Assembly (NCBI GenBank): GCA_003491285.1
Contig: CP022705.1
Location: 1,631,501-1,695,500 of the forward strand
Direction: 5' to 3'
Source of the DNA: Methanobacterium sp. BRmetb2
GTDB lineage: Archaea; Methanobacteriota; Methanobacteria; Methanobacteriales; Methanobacteriaceae
DNA: 64,000 nucleotides
Shown: positions 16,650 to 24,888 of the stretch, piece after piece
How positions within the stretch are numbered: position 1 is the first letter of the stretch
How the letters are laid out: each line of letters opens with the position of its first letter
Notes under the pieces: model-generated
What the model saw: the letters and a program-made list of their open reading frames with translations, nothing else
The model's database searches: none
What the model was told of the DNA's origin: nothing
Program-made: the position numbers and the translations under genes

Positions 16650-17894
16650 TCAATTTAGTAGATTTATTAGTTCTGGATGTATTTTCTTTTTAATATCTAA
16701 TTCATCCATTGCATTTCCATATGATTTTTTAATGACATTGAATTCTGGCCTTACCATTCCTCTGAATGCTTCGTAACCCATCACTTTACCATAATTCTCG
16801 GTGATTATATCAATTATTTTACTGAAATCATTGACTAATATTTCTTCTCTTGCTTCGAGTGTTATTTTATGGGCGTTATCTCGGATGGTATCAAAATTTA
16901 TAACTGAGTTTGTTTTCACATCAACACCAAATAAAAGCTTTTTACAAGATTTTAAAGGCAGAAATTTTTTGGTTAGTCCTCTGGCTGGTGCTACTCCCAT
17001 TATTTTACTAGCTCCCATGGACATTGCCAAAAATATTGCTTCATAAATATCTAAAATTAATTCAGACCTCTTTTCAGCATCTTCAGGAACTTTTACATGA
17101 TCGGGGAGTTGGGGAAATGAAATTGGTGGTTTAATTGAGGGTAATGTCTCTTTTTCAGGAAGTTTTTCTTCTTCCAGTTTTTCAGATACCTCTTTTATTT
17201 CTTCAACAGTACTTTTAACTGGTTCGGTGGAAAGAGTAAAATCTTCAGTTAACTTTTCGACAATTTCTTTTTTTGCATCTTCTCCTGATTCAACACTTGG
17301 AACTTCATCTTCAATAGATAATCCTTTTTTTTCACTTATTAAAGTTTCACTAGCTCTTATTGGAGTTTTAGCTAGGGCTGGGCTTGATTCTGGTTCTGAT
17401 TTACTTATTGGTTGGCGATTGATAATTTTTTCAGATGCAATTTTTTCTGTTGTTTCAGATGGTGTTGTAGTTTCTGTAGGTATTGGTTCTTTTTTATAAT
17501 CTGCCTCTGTGGATATAACTAAATCCTTAGAAATTTTTAATATTTTTTCAGCTGCCCTTTTTGCAGATACCATTACCCATCCAACATTAGCAGATAATTC
17601 CATTAGTATTATAAAATTTACTTTGTCTAAATCTAAAAAAAGCGCCTTTCCATTGGCAGATTCAATTAGAACTCTTTCGATTTTTCCTTGCTCTGAAGAG
17701 TTCAATAATCTTTCTGATGAGTTTACTATGACGTTGGACATAGATCCAAATAAATCAACATCCGTATAGCGATGCATTCGATGACAGATTATTCTACTAG
17801 AATTATCAGCAATTAAGCTACCATCAACACCATCAATTCGTTCTAAATCAGTTAGAACTTCTTCTAATTCTTTTTTAACATCTAAAACGTTCAT
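16650..17894 (-). CDS. Large Roadblock/LC7-domain protein with acidic linker and extra C-terminal domain
   Basis: A 414-residue protein. Residues 1-125 form a Roadblock/LC7 (MglB-like) domain: LTDLERIDGVDGSLIADNSS, a central strand pair, then VGWVMVSAKRAAEKIL. Residues 130-275 are a low-complexity linker rich in Glu, Ser, Pro, Thr and Lys. Residues 280-414 form a compact unknown domain beginning RSELILDIYEAIFLAMSMGA. Roadblock domains regulate small GTPases or position complexes. Two short Roadblock genes (27077 and 43707) and a DUF2226-like gene of similar architecture are in the window. GTGATTTT precedes the ATG. The function is inferred only at domain level. Confidence 0.75.
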   Translation of the reverse strand: MNVLDVKKELEEVLTDLERIDGVDGSLIADNSSRIICHRMHRYTDVDLFGSMSNVIVNSSERLLNSSEQGKIERVLIESANGKALFLDLDKVNFIILMELSANVGWVMVSAKRAAEKILKISKDLVISTEADYKKEPIPTETTTPSETTEKIASEKIINRQPISKSEPESSPALAKTPIRASETLISEKKGLSIEDEVPSVESGEDAKKEIVEKLTEDFTLSTEPVKSTVEEIKEVSEKLEEEKLPEKETLPSIKPPISFPQLPDHVKVPEDAEKRSELILDIYEAIFLAMSMGASKIMGVAPARGLTKKFLPLKSCKKLLFGVDVKTNSVINFDTIRDNAHKITLEAREEILVNDFSKIIDIITENYGKVMGYEAFRGMVRPEFNVIKKSYGNAMDELDIKKKIHPELINLLN

Positions 17895-18089
17895 AAAATC
17901 ACTTTATTAAGTGAGAAGATATTATTATTACTGATAATATATGTGTATTATTAACATTTTATTTATCTTCTAAATAAATCTTTCAAAATTTATTTGAAAA
18001 GTTTAATTAAATTTGATGTTAATACAGAAATAGAATTTTTTAAAATAAAATAAAAAAATTAAACTAAATCCCTATTAGATTGGATTTAG

Positions 18090-19538
18090 TTATAATACAT
18101 GTTTTTTGATGAGTACACCATTGCTGTCGTGTATGTCAAGGATTAATGGGGATTCTCCATTAATCATGTGGGTTGCACAGGATAGACACGGATCATAAGC
18201 CCTAACTATCATTTCTAATTGATTTTTTAGACCTTCTGATACGTCTTCACCTTTAATCATAGCTTTAGCAGTTTCTCTTACGCCGATGTCCATGGATAAG
18301 TTGTTTTGACCGGTTGATACAATGAGATTGGCGCGGGTAATATAACCTGCGGCATCTGTTTCATAATCATGAATTAAAGTTCCTCTTGTAGCTTCAATCA
18401 TTCCGACTCCCCTTTTAGTTCCACCGGATTCTTTTGCTTCGGCTTTGGTCATAAGTTTTTCTGTCAAAGGTTGTCTTAAATCAGTTCCTGTTATCGAATC
18501 ATCTTCTAGTAGTTGTACAGCTCTTTCTGAAGCGTACATTAATTCAATAAGACGAGCATAGTGATATAAAAGTGGATTTTGGGCAATTCCGTATTTTTCT
18601 TTGAATTCTGCGAAAAGTTCTGAAGCTTTTTCTGTTGGAATGTTTTGGGCTATGTTGAGTCTTGCTAGGGGTCCTACTCTGTAATTTCCTTCAGGGAATC
18701 CTTTTTGTTTGAGATAGGGGAATTTAAGGTAGGACCATGGTTGAACTTTTTCTTCGATGTAATCAAGGTAATCAATTGATTGGAATTCATGGACAGAATT
18801 ACCATCTTTGTCTATGACTTTAACTGGTGCGTCGTAGAATTCTATATTACCATTATTACTTAAAGCTCCAAAATTGGATTCTAATGGACCTAAAAGTTCT
18901 ATAGCTTCACTATACTGTTCAAATAATGGTTTAGTTACTTCAACACCTTTTTCCACTAATTCAACCGCTTCTTTTGCTTGGTTCAATAGATCATTTCTTT
19001 CTTCGTCATTGATTCCTTTAGATTGTCCGCCGGGTATGGCTGTAACGGGGCTGATTGGCTTACCACCAACTACATTAGTTATGTTTTGTCCAATTTTTCG
19101 GGTATCTATTGCCATTTTTGCAAGGGCAGGATCCTTTTTAAGGATACCTACAACATTTCTTAATGCAGGGTCTGATTCTGGCCCCATTACTAGGTCTGGA
19201 GCTCCTAAGAAGTAGAAATGAAGTGAGTGGGAATGGATGTACTGACCCAACAACATTAATTCTCTTAATTTTTGAGCTGTTTCTGGGGGTTGAAGTCCGA
19301 AAATTTGGTCTGTTGCCTTTGCAGCTGCTAAGTGATGAGCAGTTTGACATATTCCACATATTCTGGGAGTTATTCGGGGTGCTTCTTCTACTGCAGCTCC
19401 TTCTAAAAATTTTTCAAATCCTCTTATTTCCATAACGTGAAAGTGAGCGTCTGAAACATTTCCAGAATCATCCAATTGTACCGTTATTTTAGCGTGTCCT
19501 TCAATTCTGGTAACCGGGCTTATTTCAATATTTTTCAT
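18090..19538 (-). CDS. [NiFe] hydrogenase large subunit (group 3, MvhA/FrhA-like)
   Basis: Catalytic subunit of a cytoplasmic group 3 [NiFe] hydrogenase. The nickel ligands sit in RICGICQTAHH near the N-terminus and DPCLSCATH near the C-terminus. A tail of about 25 residues after that His is presumably removed by a maturation protease, whose gene is not in the window. The ATG at 19538 is chosen because AAGGTG lies six bases upstream; the GTG further up falls within that site. It follows the small subunit gene by 15 bases as the last gene of a four-gene operon. MvhA is the closest familiar relative, but the MvhD and MvhB genes are missing here. Confidence 0.9.
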   Translation of the reverse strand: MKNIEISPVTRIEGHAKITVQLDDSGNVSDAHFHVMEIRGFEKFLEGAAVEEAPRITPRICGICQTAHHLAAAKATDQIFGLQPPETAQKLRELMLLGQYIHSHSLHFYFLGAPDLVMGPESDPALRNVVGILKKDPALAKMAIDTRKIGQNITNVVGGKPISPVTAIPGGQSKGINDEERNDLLNQAKEAVELVEKGVEVTKPLFEQYSEAIELLGPLESNFGALSNNGNIEFYDAPVKVIDKDGNSVHEFQSIDYLDYIEEKVQPWSYLKFPYLKQKGFPEGNYRVGPLARLNIAQNIPTEKASELFAEFKEKYGIAQNPLLYHYARLIELMYASERAVQLLEDDSITGTDLRQPLTEKLMTKAEAKESGGTKRGVGMIEATRGTLIHDYETDAAGYITRANLIVSTGQNNLSMDIGVRETAKAMIKGEDVSEGLKNQLEMIVRAYDPCLSCATHMINGESPLILDIHDSNGVLIKKHVL

Positions 19539-19553
19539 AAATATCACCTTTAT

Positions 19554-20468
19554 TTATTTCTTGACCAGTTGAGGGATCAAGGAAACCTGTTTTTCCTCCA
19601 TAATTGTACTTCCAATTACAAATCCATATATCACATGACCTATATCATAGATCTGCTTTTCAACATCCTTTTCTGGCATCTTAGAAAGGTGAGCAATTCT
19701 TTTTATTATTCCATTATACACATCGTGGCTGGGTTCTCTTAAAACATCCAGTGATGGTCCTCCGCATCCGTGGCAGGGAACTCCGGCTTCTGTACATAAG
19801 GCACCGCACCGTCCCAGTGTCACTGATCCTAAGCATATATAACCTTGACTTAGGAAGCATTGTTGAGGATCTGGTTCTCCTTCTATTCTGCGTTGTATTT
19901 TATCAAATTCCACATGGTCCATCCATCTCTGGCAATCGGCACATACACTCTTTTTAGGTACATTTGGAGTTTCTCCATTAACTAGAGGTATTAATATATC
20001 CCCTGTTAATTTTTCTTTGGGGGGACATCCAGGTATGTAATAGTCTACTTCAGTAAAGTCACCTGCAGGGTGAACAATTGGTAACAATTTTGGAACCACT
20101 TCTGAAGGAAGTTCACTTGCTTCTGTACTGGGATTATCAGTGTAAATCCTTGATGCTACTTCTTCGGGACGGTACAAATCTGCCATCCCAGTTATTCCAC
20201 CGTAACATGCACAGGTTCCATAAGCTATAAGTGTCTTTGATTTTTCTCTTAATTCTTCCAGCCTTTCTCGGTTTTCTTCATTACGCACTGATCCTGATAC
20301 TATGACAATATCAACATCGTCAGGAATTTCTTTGGCGTCCATGAGTATTGGAGCATATACTATGTCTGCTTTGTCTAGTAATTTTAAAATATCCTCATGA
20401 AGATCAAGAATTGATATTTCACAGCCAGAACAACTAGCAAGGGCTTCTAATGCTATTTTAACCATCAT
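19554..20468 (-). CDS. [NiFe] hydrogenase small subunit (MvhG/FrhG-like)
   Basis: Electron-transferring subunit of 304 residues. LEALASCSGCE, YGTCACYGG, YIPGCPPKEK and the C-terminal run CLGSVTLGRCGALCTEAGVP with CHGCGGPS provide cysteines for three iron-sulfur clusters. There is no Tat signal, as expected for cytoplasmic group 3 enzymes. Its ATG overlaps the stop of the upstream V4R gene (ATGA type overlap), so the two are translationally coupled. Because MvhD is absent, electrons would leave through another partner, perhaps the two-cluster ferredoxin encoded first in the operon. Confidence 0.9.
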   Translation of the reverse strand: MMVKIALEALASCSGCEISILDLHEDILKLLDKADIVYAPILMDAKEIPDDVDIVIVSGSVRNEENRERLEELREKSKTLIAYGTCACYGGITGMADLYRPEEVASRIYTDNPSTEASELPSEVVPKLLPIVHPAGDFTEVDYYIPGCPPKEKLTGDILIPLVNGETPNVPKKSVCADCQRWMDHVEFDKIQRRIEGEPDPQQCFLSQGYICLGSVTLGRCGALCTEAGVPCHGCGGPSLDVLREPSHDVYNGIIKRIAHLSKMPEKDVEKQIYDIGHVIYGFVIGSTIMEEKQVSLIPQLVKK

Positions 20469-21013
20469 TTACCCCCCCATTTAATAGTTAATGTTTTAAG
20501 GCAGGCATTTGGACCTACATGATCAATATCCAATTTTCCTTTAATATCCATAACCTCTTCCACAGCCCCCACCATGTATCCATATAACAGGTAACAGAAT
20601 GGCCCTTTTTGGGGTTGTCCTGTTCTTCTAAGGGTTTGCCTTACTACGCAATCCATGAATAAAAGTTTTACAACTGTTTCATCGCCTTTTTCAATGGTGT
20701 ATCCCTCTTGATCAGAGGGTTTCCACATTTCAAAGTAGAAATCAATTCCTAAAATTTCACGAAGTTCATCCAACGCTTTTTCTAAATTGTCTGTTTTTTC
20801 AGCTAATTTACCAGCTTCGTGTCCCATCCTTTTACCGGCCTGGTATACAATAGCATTTGCTCCACGACCTGATACTTGTTCAAGTGCACTGGTCATTGAA
20901 CCCACAAATTTCATGAGTACGTGCAGAGCTTCTTCATAATCTTCTATGTCTCCGCCAGTTTCAACAGGAATTAATTCAGGTTTAAAATCACCTTTTATTT
21001 CTTCCATTTCCAT
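20465..21013 (-). CDS. V4R-domain (4-vinyl reductase-like) protein linked to hydrogenase
   Basis: A 182-residue protein with the V4R/hydrocarbon-binding pattern: GRGANAIVYQAGKRMGHEAG, a middle alpha/beta part, and a C-terminal cysteine-bearing segment (FMDCVVRQTLRR, GPFCYLLYGY, VGPNACLKT). V4R domains bind small hydrophobic or metal ligands and often act as sensors or accessory factors. Its place between the ferredoxin and the hydrogenase small subunit, with overlapping stop and start, suggests a role in assembly, regulation or electron transfer of this enzyme. The conserved cysteines could bind a metal. That role is inference. Confidence 0.78.
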   Translation of the reverse strand: MEMEEIKGDFKPELIPVETGGDIEDYEEALHVLMKFVGSMTSALEQVSGRGANAIVYQAGKRMGHEAGKLAEKTDNLEKALDELREILGIDFYFEMWKPSDQEGYTIEKGDETVVKLLFMDCVVRQTLRRTGQPQKGPFCYLLYGYMVGAVEEVMDIKGKLDIDHVGPNACLKTLTIKWGGK

Positions 21014-21025
21014 ATTTAGAGCCCC

Positions 21026-21277
21026 TTAAATTATTTTTTTCAAAGCAGTAGTTACTTTCCTGTCTATATAGAGCCGTTTTGCCACGTGTATATTGTCATG
21101 TTCTAATGCTTGGGAAGGACATATCTCATGGCATGATAAACAAGCCATGCAATCGTCTTCATTGATCACAACGGTTTTACCGTGTTCTTGATCTAATTCA
21201 TAGACATCGTTGGGACAGTCCTCTACACAAGATCCACATCCAACACATGCATCTTCATCCACTTTTATTTTCGTCAT
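21026..21277 (-). CDS. Two-cluster (2x[4Fe-4S]) ferredoxin, first gene of hydrogenase operon
   Basis: An 83-residue ferredoxin with two complete motifs, CVGCGSCVEDCP and CMACLSCHEICP, and a basic C-terminal tail of about 20 residues (HVAKRLYIDRKVTTALKKII), which is unusual for a free ferredoxin and may be a docking helix. The ATG at 21277 is chosen because GGGGATAAAA precedes it. It is 12 bases upstream of the V4R gene. It is the probable electron acceptor or donor of the hydrogenase encoded downstream. Confidence 0.87.
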   Translation of the reverse strand: MTKIKVDEDACVGCGSCVEDCPNDVYELDQEHGKTVVINEDDCMACLSCHEICPSQALEHDNIHVAKRLYIDRKVTTALKKII

Positions 21278-21524
21278 TTTTATCCCCAATCCGTTTTTGC
21301 ACCAACTTAACCTCTAATGTTTTGATTAAACAAATAATTTTTTTAAACAATTACTTGTTTTCATTCATTAAACCTATAGAGATTCATTTTATTTTTGCAT
21401 AAAAAGTAAGTTACTATTAAGTAATATGTGATGTTACTACACCTATAAAAATTGTTCGTTCTATTTATCCCTGATTATTACTTAGATTTTGTACTGATTT
21501 AATGGATAATTCAGAAAAATTAAA

Positions 21525-22130
21525 TTAATTTAAAGGAGTAGTGGACACAAGCTTACAATGGGTTATCCATGCAGCTTGCTTTCTACCTGGAGGGTAACAA
21601 GTAACTAACAATAATCTTGGTTCTCCTCTTTGTTCAAATTGAATAGGATTCTCTTTATAATCCCATCTTATATCTTTTCCATTAGACACAACTTGGTAGG
21701 TGTATTTTTCTGACAGAATAGGGTCAATAATAATTACCTTATCCCCTGATCGCAGGCTTCCTAATTGGCGAAAAGGTCCGGAATAAGTTGTTCTATGGCC
21801 AAGCAATCCACATTCACCATCTTGGCCGGGTAAAACACTTTCAGTATAGTGATAAACTGAATCATAGGCATTTACAGTATCTGAACGTATTTTACATTTA
21901 ACGTTTATTTTAGGAATAATTAACTGTAATTTATAACTAGAGGATGAGGAAGAAAAATCTGAATTCATATTAGGGTCTAAAAGATCTACCGGAGTACTTT
22001 TATAGGCTTCAACTTTATTCTTAGCTTTATTTAAGTTTTCAAATCCTTCAAAAGCAATCAAAGCAATATTAAAAGCAAATACTATGGATATTAATATTAA
22101 AAATACTGCAACAATTTTGTATTTAAGCAT
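21525..22130 (-). CDS. Sortase (class D/E-like)
   Basis: A membrane-anchored transpeptidase of 201 residues that would attach surface proteins to the cell wall. The N-terminal membrane segment spans residues 3-28. The catalytic triad is visible: His112 in GHRTTYSGPF, Cys178 in LLLVTCYPPG and Arg183. Pseudomurein-walled methanogens carry such enzymes, but no sortase-signal protein is encoded nearby. Its ATG overlaps the stop of the MscS gene (TAATG), so it is the last gene of the rnz-mscS-sortase operon. Confidence 0.87.
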   Translation of the reverse strand: MLKYKIVAVFLILISIVFAFNIALIAFEGFENLNKAKNKVEAYKSTPVDLLDPNMNSDFSSSSSSYKLQLIIPKINVKCKIRSDTVNAYDSVYHYTESVLPGQDGECGLLGHRTTYSGPFRQLGSLRSGDKVIIIDPILSEKYTYQVVSNGKDIRWDYKENPIQFEQRGEPRLLLVTCYPPGRKQAAWITHCKLVSTTPLN

Positions 22131-22864
22131 TATTTTTGCACCAAAATCTTTTTCACGGTTTTTGCCAAAGAAGATCGATAATCAGCTACTTTCCAGGGAT
22201 CCTCTGCCCATGTGGTTAAAGTAGCTTTAATGCCTACATCTGATAATTCTTTTATTAAAACTGTGGGTTTAGGTTCTTTAATACTCCACTCACATTTTAA
22301 AGCTATTTTTTGCAATGAATCTATCACGTCTTCCAGTTCTATTTCATAGGGAATTATAATATCCAGGTCGACCCGTTTCAATTCAAGGTAAGTGTGATTA
22401 GAGTAGGTATTCTTGGAAAATAGAGAATTCGGTATTATAATGATTTTATTATCTGGAGTTATTATGGTAGTGCGTCTGAAACCCATTTTAGTTACTTTAC
22501 CTTTTTCTCCGGAAATTTCAATAACATCTCCCACCTTAAAGCTTTTATCTGCGAGTATAAGCATTCCACTTATAAAGTTGGATATAATGTCTCTGGATGC
22601 AAATCCTACAGCAACACCCACTATTCCTAAACTCACAGCAATAGCAGTAATATCCCAACCTATTTCTTTCAAAATCACAGTTAATGCAATAATAATTACA
22701 GAATATTTTATAATTTCCTGTAACATTTGAATTAGTGTTGGATCAACTTCCCACTTTTGTGCAGTTCTTTTCAAAATATAGTTAGTTGATTTTATAACTA
22801 TAAAAGCTGCGATAAGGGTGATTGAAACTACAATTAGGTCTCGTAGTAATGGATTAATTGCCAT
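22130..22864 (-). CDS. Small mechanosensitive channel (MscS family)
   Basis: A 244-residue MscS-type channel releasing solutes upon osmotic down-shock. Three membrane segments fill residues 8-95; the pore-lining helix region is VSLGIVGVAVGFASRD. The beta domain follows with FKVGDVIEISGEKGKV and TIITPDNKIIIIPNS, the family hallmark. The start overlaps the end of the RNase Z gene by 11 bases, and the stop overlaps the sortase start, so all three are coupled. Confidence 0.9.
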   Translation of the reverse strand: MAINPLLRDLIVVSITLIAAFIVIKSTNYILKRTAQKWEVDPTLIQMLQEIIKYSVIIIALTVILKEIGWDITAIAVSLGIVGVAVGFASRDIISNFISGMLILADKSFKVGDVIEISGEKGKVTKMGFRRTTIITPDNKIIIIPNSLFSKNTYSNHTYLELKRVDLDIIIPYEIELEDVIDSLQKIALKCEWSIKEPKPTVLIKELSDVGIKATLTTWAEDPWKVADYRSSLAKTVKKILVQK

Positions 22865-23762
22865 GTCGTTTTACCTCATAGATCATAAAATCTTCAGCAA
22901 TCATCGAATTTTTAAAAATATTGGTAGCTTCCTTTTCTAATAAGTCTACCTTTTTGTATCTAGTACTAATATGTGTTAAAATAAGTTTATTAACCTTAGC
23001 CTTTTTGGCTATTTCTGCAGCTTGTATCACAGTTGAATGTCCATTCTCCTGAGCTTTATCATTATGTTTACTTTCAAATGTTGACTCATGAATCAAAACA
23101 TCTGCTTTATCTGCAAATTCAACCATTTCCCGGCAAGGTCTGGTGTCTCCAGAATAAACGATTTTTATACCTTTTCTCGCAGGTCCTAATACTTGTTCTG
23201 GTTTTATAAATCTATCTCCTACTTTTACAGCTACGCCCTTTTGAAGTTTTCCATAATCTGGGCCGGGTTTTATTCCATACGATAAAGCTTTGTCCCGTAA
23301 AAATTTAGGTCTCCTCTTTTCTATTATGGAATAAGCAAAATTTGGCACAGTATGATTCATTTGGGCACATTTGATCTTATAATCTTCCTCTTCAAAAATA
23401 GTTCCATTTTTAATTTCATGAACATGTATGTCAAAGGTTAGGGAAAAATAGCCTAATTTTACAATGTGCTCAACTATTTCAACAATTCCTGAAGGTCCAA
23501 ATATATGTAATGGGCTTTTCCTACCTCTAAAGCCCATGGTCTGGATGATGCCAGGTATACCTAAGAAGTGATCACCATGAAAATGGGTTATGAAAATTTT
23601 ATTTATTTTCATAGGGCTTAACTTCATTTTAGACATTTGACGTTGAGTACCTTCTCCACAGTCAAAGAGAAATATTTCACCATAGGCTTTAAGTGCTATG
23701 GATGAATGATTGCGAAATTTTGTTGGTAAAGCTGAAGAAGTGCCTAAAAATATTAATTCCAT
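22854..23762 (-). CDS. rnz: Ribonuclease Z (tRNA 3'-processing endonuclease)
   Basis: Zinc hydrolase that removes 3' trailers from tRNA precursors. The 302-residue short form has FLGTSSALPT at the N-terminus, the zinc motif THFHGDH at residues 59-65, and further histidines in AQMNHTVPNFAYSI, SGDTRPC and LILTHIS. HESTFESK is the family exosite/AxDHx-region equivalent. GGTGAAAAA precedes the ATG. It leads a three-gene overlapping operon with mscS and the sortase gene. Confidence 0.94.
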   Translation of the reverse strand: MELIFLGTSSALPTKFRNHSSIALKAYGEIFLFDCGEGTQRQMSKMKLSPMKINKIFITHFHGDHFLGIPGIIQTMGFRGRKSPLHIFGPSGIVEIVEHIVKLGYFSLTFDIHVHEIKNGTIFEEEDYKIKCAQMNHTVPNFAYSIIEKRRPKFLRDKALSYGIKPGPDYGKLQKGVAVKVGDRFIKPEQVLGPARKGIKIVYSGDTRPCREMVEFADKADVLIHESTFESKHNDKAQENGHSTVIQAAEIAKKAKVNKLILTHISTRYKKVDLLEKEATNIFKNSMIAEDFMIYEVKRHGN

Positions 23763-23910
23763 TTTTTCACCAATATGAGTATAATTAATATTAACTCTAC
23801 TAAATATTTAAAATTTGAAGCAAATTTTCTAAAATTTATAATATTTAATTGAATATTTGCCTATAAACACATAAAGATTTTATATCTTCTTTTTCATATA
23901 ATCTAATTGG

Positions 23911-24750
23911 TTGATGGACATGAAAGATGCCCTAATGCAAATGATATATGAAGATATCGGTTTTGAGGATATAACTACCAATGCACTGGTTCCCCCAAAA
24001 TTAACTCTTAAAGCTAGAATAATATCTCGCCAAAATGGTGTAGTAGCAGGAATGGATATAGCAAAAACAATTTTCAATGAATTTCAGATAAAAATTACCA
24101 AAACAAAATTTGACGGAAATCCAATTAAAGCCAATGAAACCGTTATGGAGTTTGAGGGCAATGCACGTTCCATTCTAACAATCGAAAGAACTGTTTTGAA
24201 TCTTATTATGCGGATGAGTGGTATTGCTACTTTAACTGCCCAATTATTAAAAAAAGTTAGACAGGTTAATAAGGATATTATAATAGCAGGAACACGAAAA
24301 ACAACTCCTGGATTACAATTTTATGAAAAAAGAGCTATATTAGCAGGAGGTGGAGATACCCACAGGTATAGATTAGATGATTGTGTAATGATTAAGGACA
24401 ATCATTTGATGGTTGTAGGAGATGTTAGTGATGCTGTTAAAAAAGCTAGAGAATATGTGAGTTTCACTAAAAAGGTAGAAGTAGAAGTTGAAAATGAAAT
24501 GGATGCATTAAAAGCAGTTAAATCTGGTGCAGACATTGTAATGTTAGATAACATGATTCCTGAAGAGATAAAAAATGTGGTATCAACACTTAAAAATGAG
24601 AACATTCGCCATAATGTTCTACTTGAAGCTTCTGGTGGAATAACTCCTCACACAATTATGGATTATGCACAAACTGGAGTTGATATTATTTCTTTGGGTT
24701 TTATTACCCATTCTGCATCAACTTTGGATATGAGTCTTGAAATTATTTAA
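23911..24750 (+). CDS. nadC: Nicotinate-nucleotide pyrophosphorylase (carboxylating)
   Basis: Quinolinate phosphoribosyltransferase of NAD synthesis. The family signatures are IYEDIGFEDITTNALVP, LTIERTVLNLIMRMSGIAT, GTRKTTPGLQFYEKRAIL, GGGDTHRYRLDDCVMIKDNH and LLEASGGITPH. The length of 279 is normal. The start is either TTG 23911, ATG 23914 or ATG 23920. A TATA-like TTTTATAT near 23878 would put transcription close to these codons, so the message may be leaderless. It is monocistronic and pairs with nadA in the window. Confidence 0.95.
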   Translation: MMDMKDALMQMIYEDIGFEDITTNALVPPKLTLKARIISRQNGVVAGMDIAKTIFNEFQIKITKTKFDGNPIKANETVMEFEGNARSILTIERTVLNLIMRMSGIATLTAQLLKKVRQVNKDIIIAGTRKTTPGLQFYEKRAILAGGGDTHRYRLDDCVMIKDNHLMVVGDVSDAVKKAREYVSFTKKVEVEVENEMDALKAVKSGADIVMLDNMIPEEIKNVVSTLKNENIRHNVLLEASGGITPHTIMDYAQTGVDIISLGFITHSASTLDMSLEII

Positions 24751-24815
24751 TTCTAATAGTTTTGTAATGGTTTTGATAGTTCTAAATTTGATTGATGATG
24801 CTAATTTAGAATAAA

Positions 24816-24823
24816 TTTATATA
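24816..24823 (+). promoter_or_regulatory. TATA box, promoter of the histone-like gene
   Basis: TTTATATA at this position predicts transcription from about 24848 and a leader of about 40 bases ending in the TTTGGAGGAATT ribosome site before ATG 24889. Confidence 0.5.
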
Positions 24824-24888
24824 CTATTTCCACCCAAAAGTCAAATATAATATTTAACTTTCTACTAATTTTCATTTGGAGGAATTAT

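Noticed and set aside
18090..21277. Calling the hydrogenase F420-reducing (Frh)
   Set aside because: No FrhB-type F420-binding subunit or FrhD protease gene is present. The subunits alone do not decide between Mvh and Frh groups.
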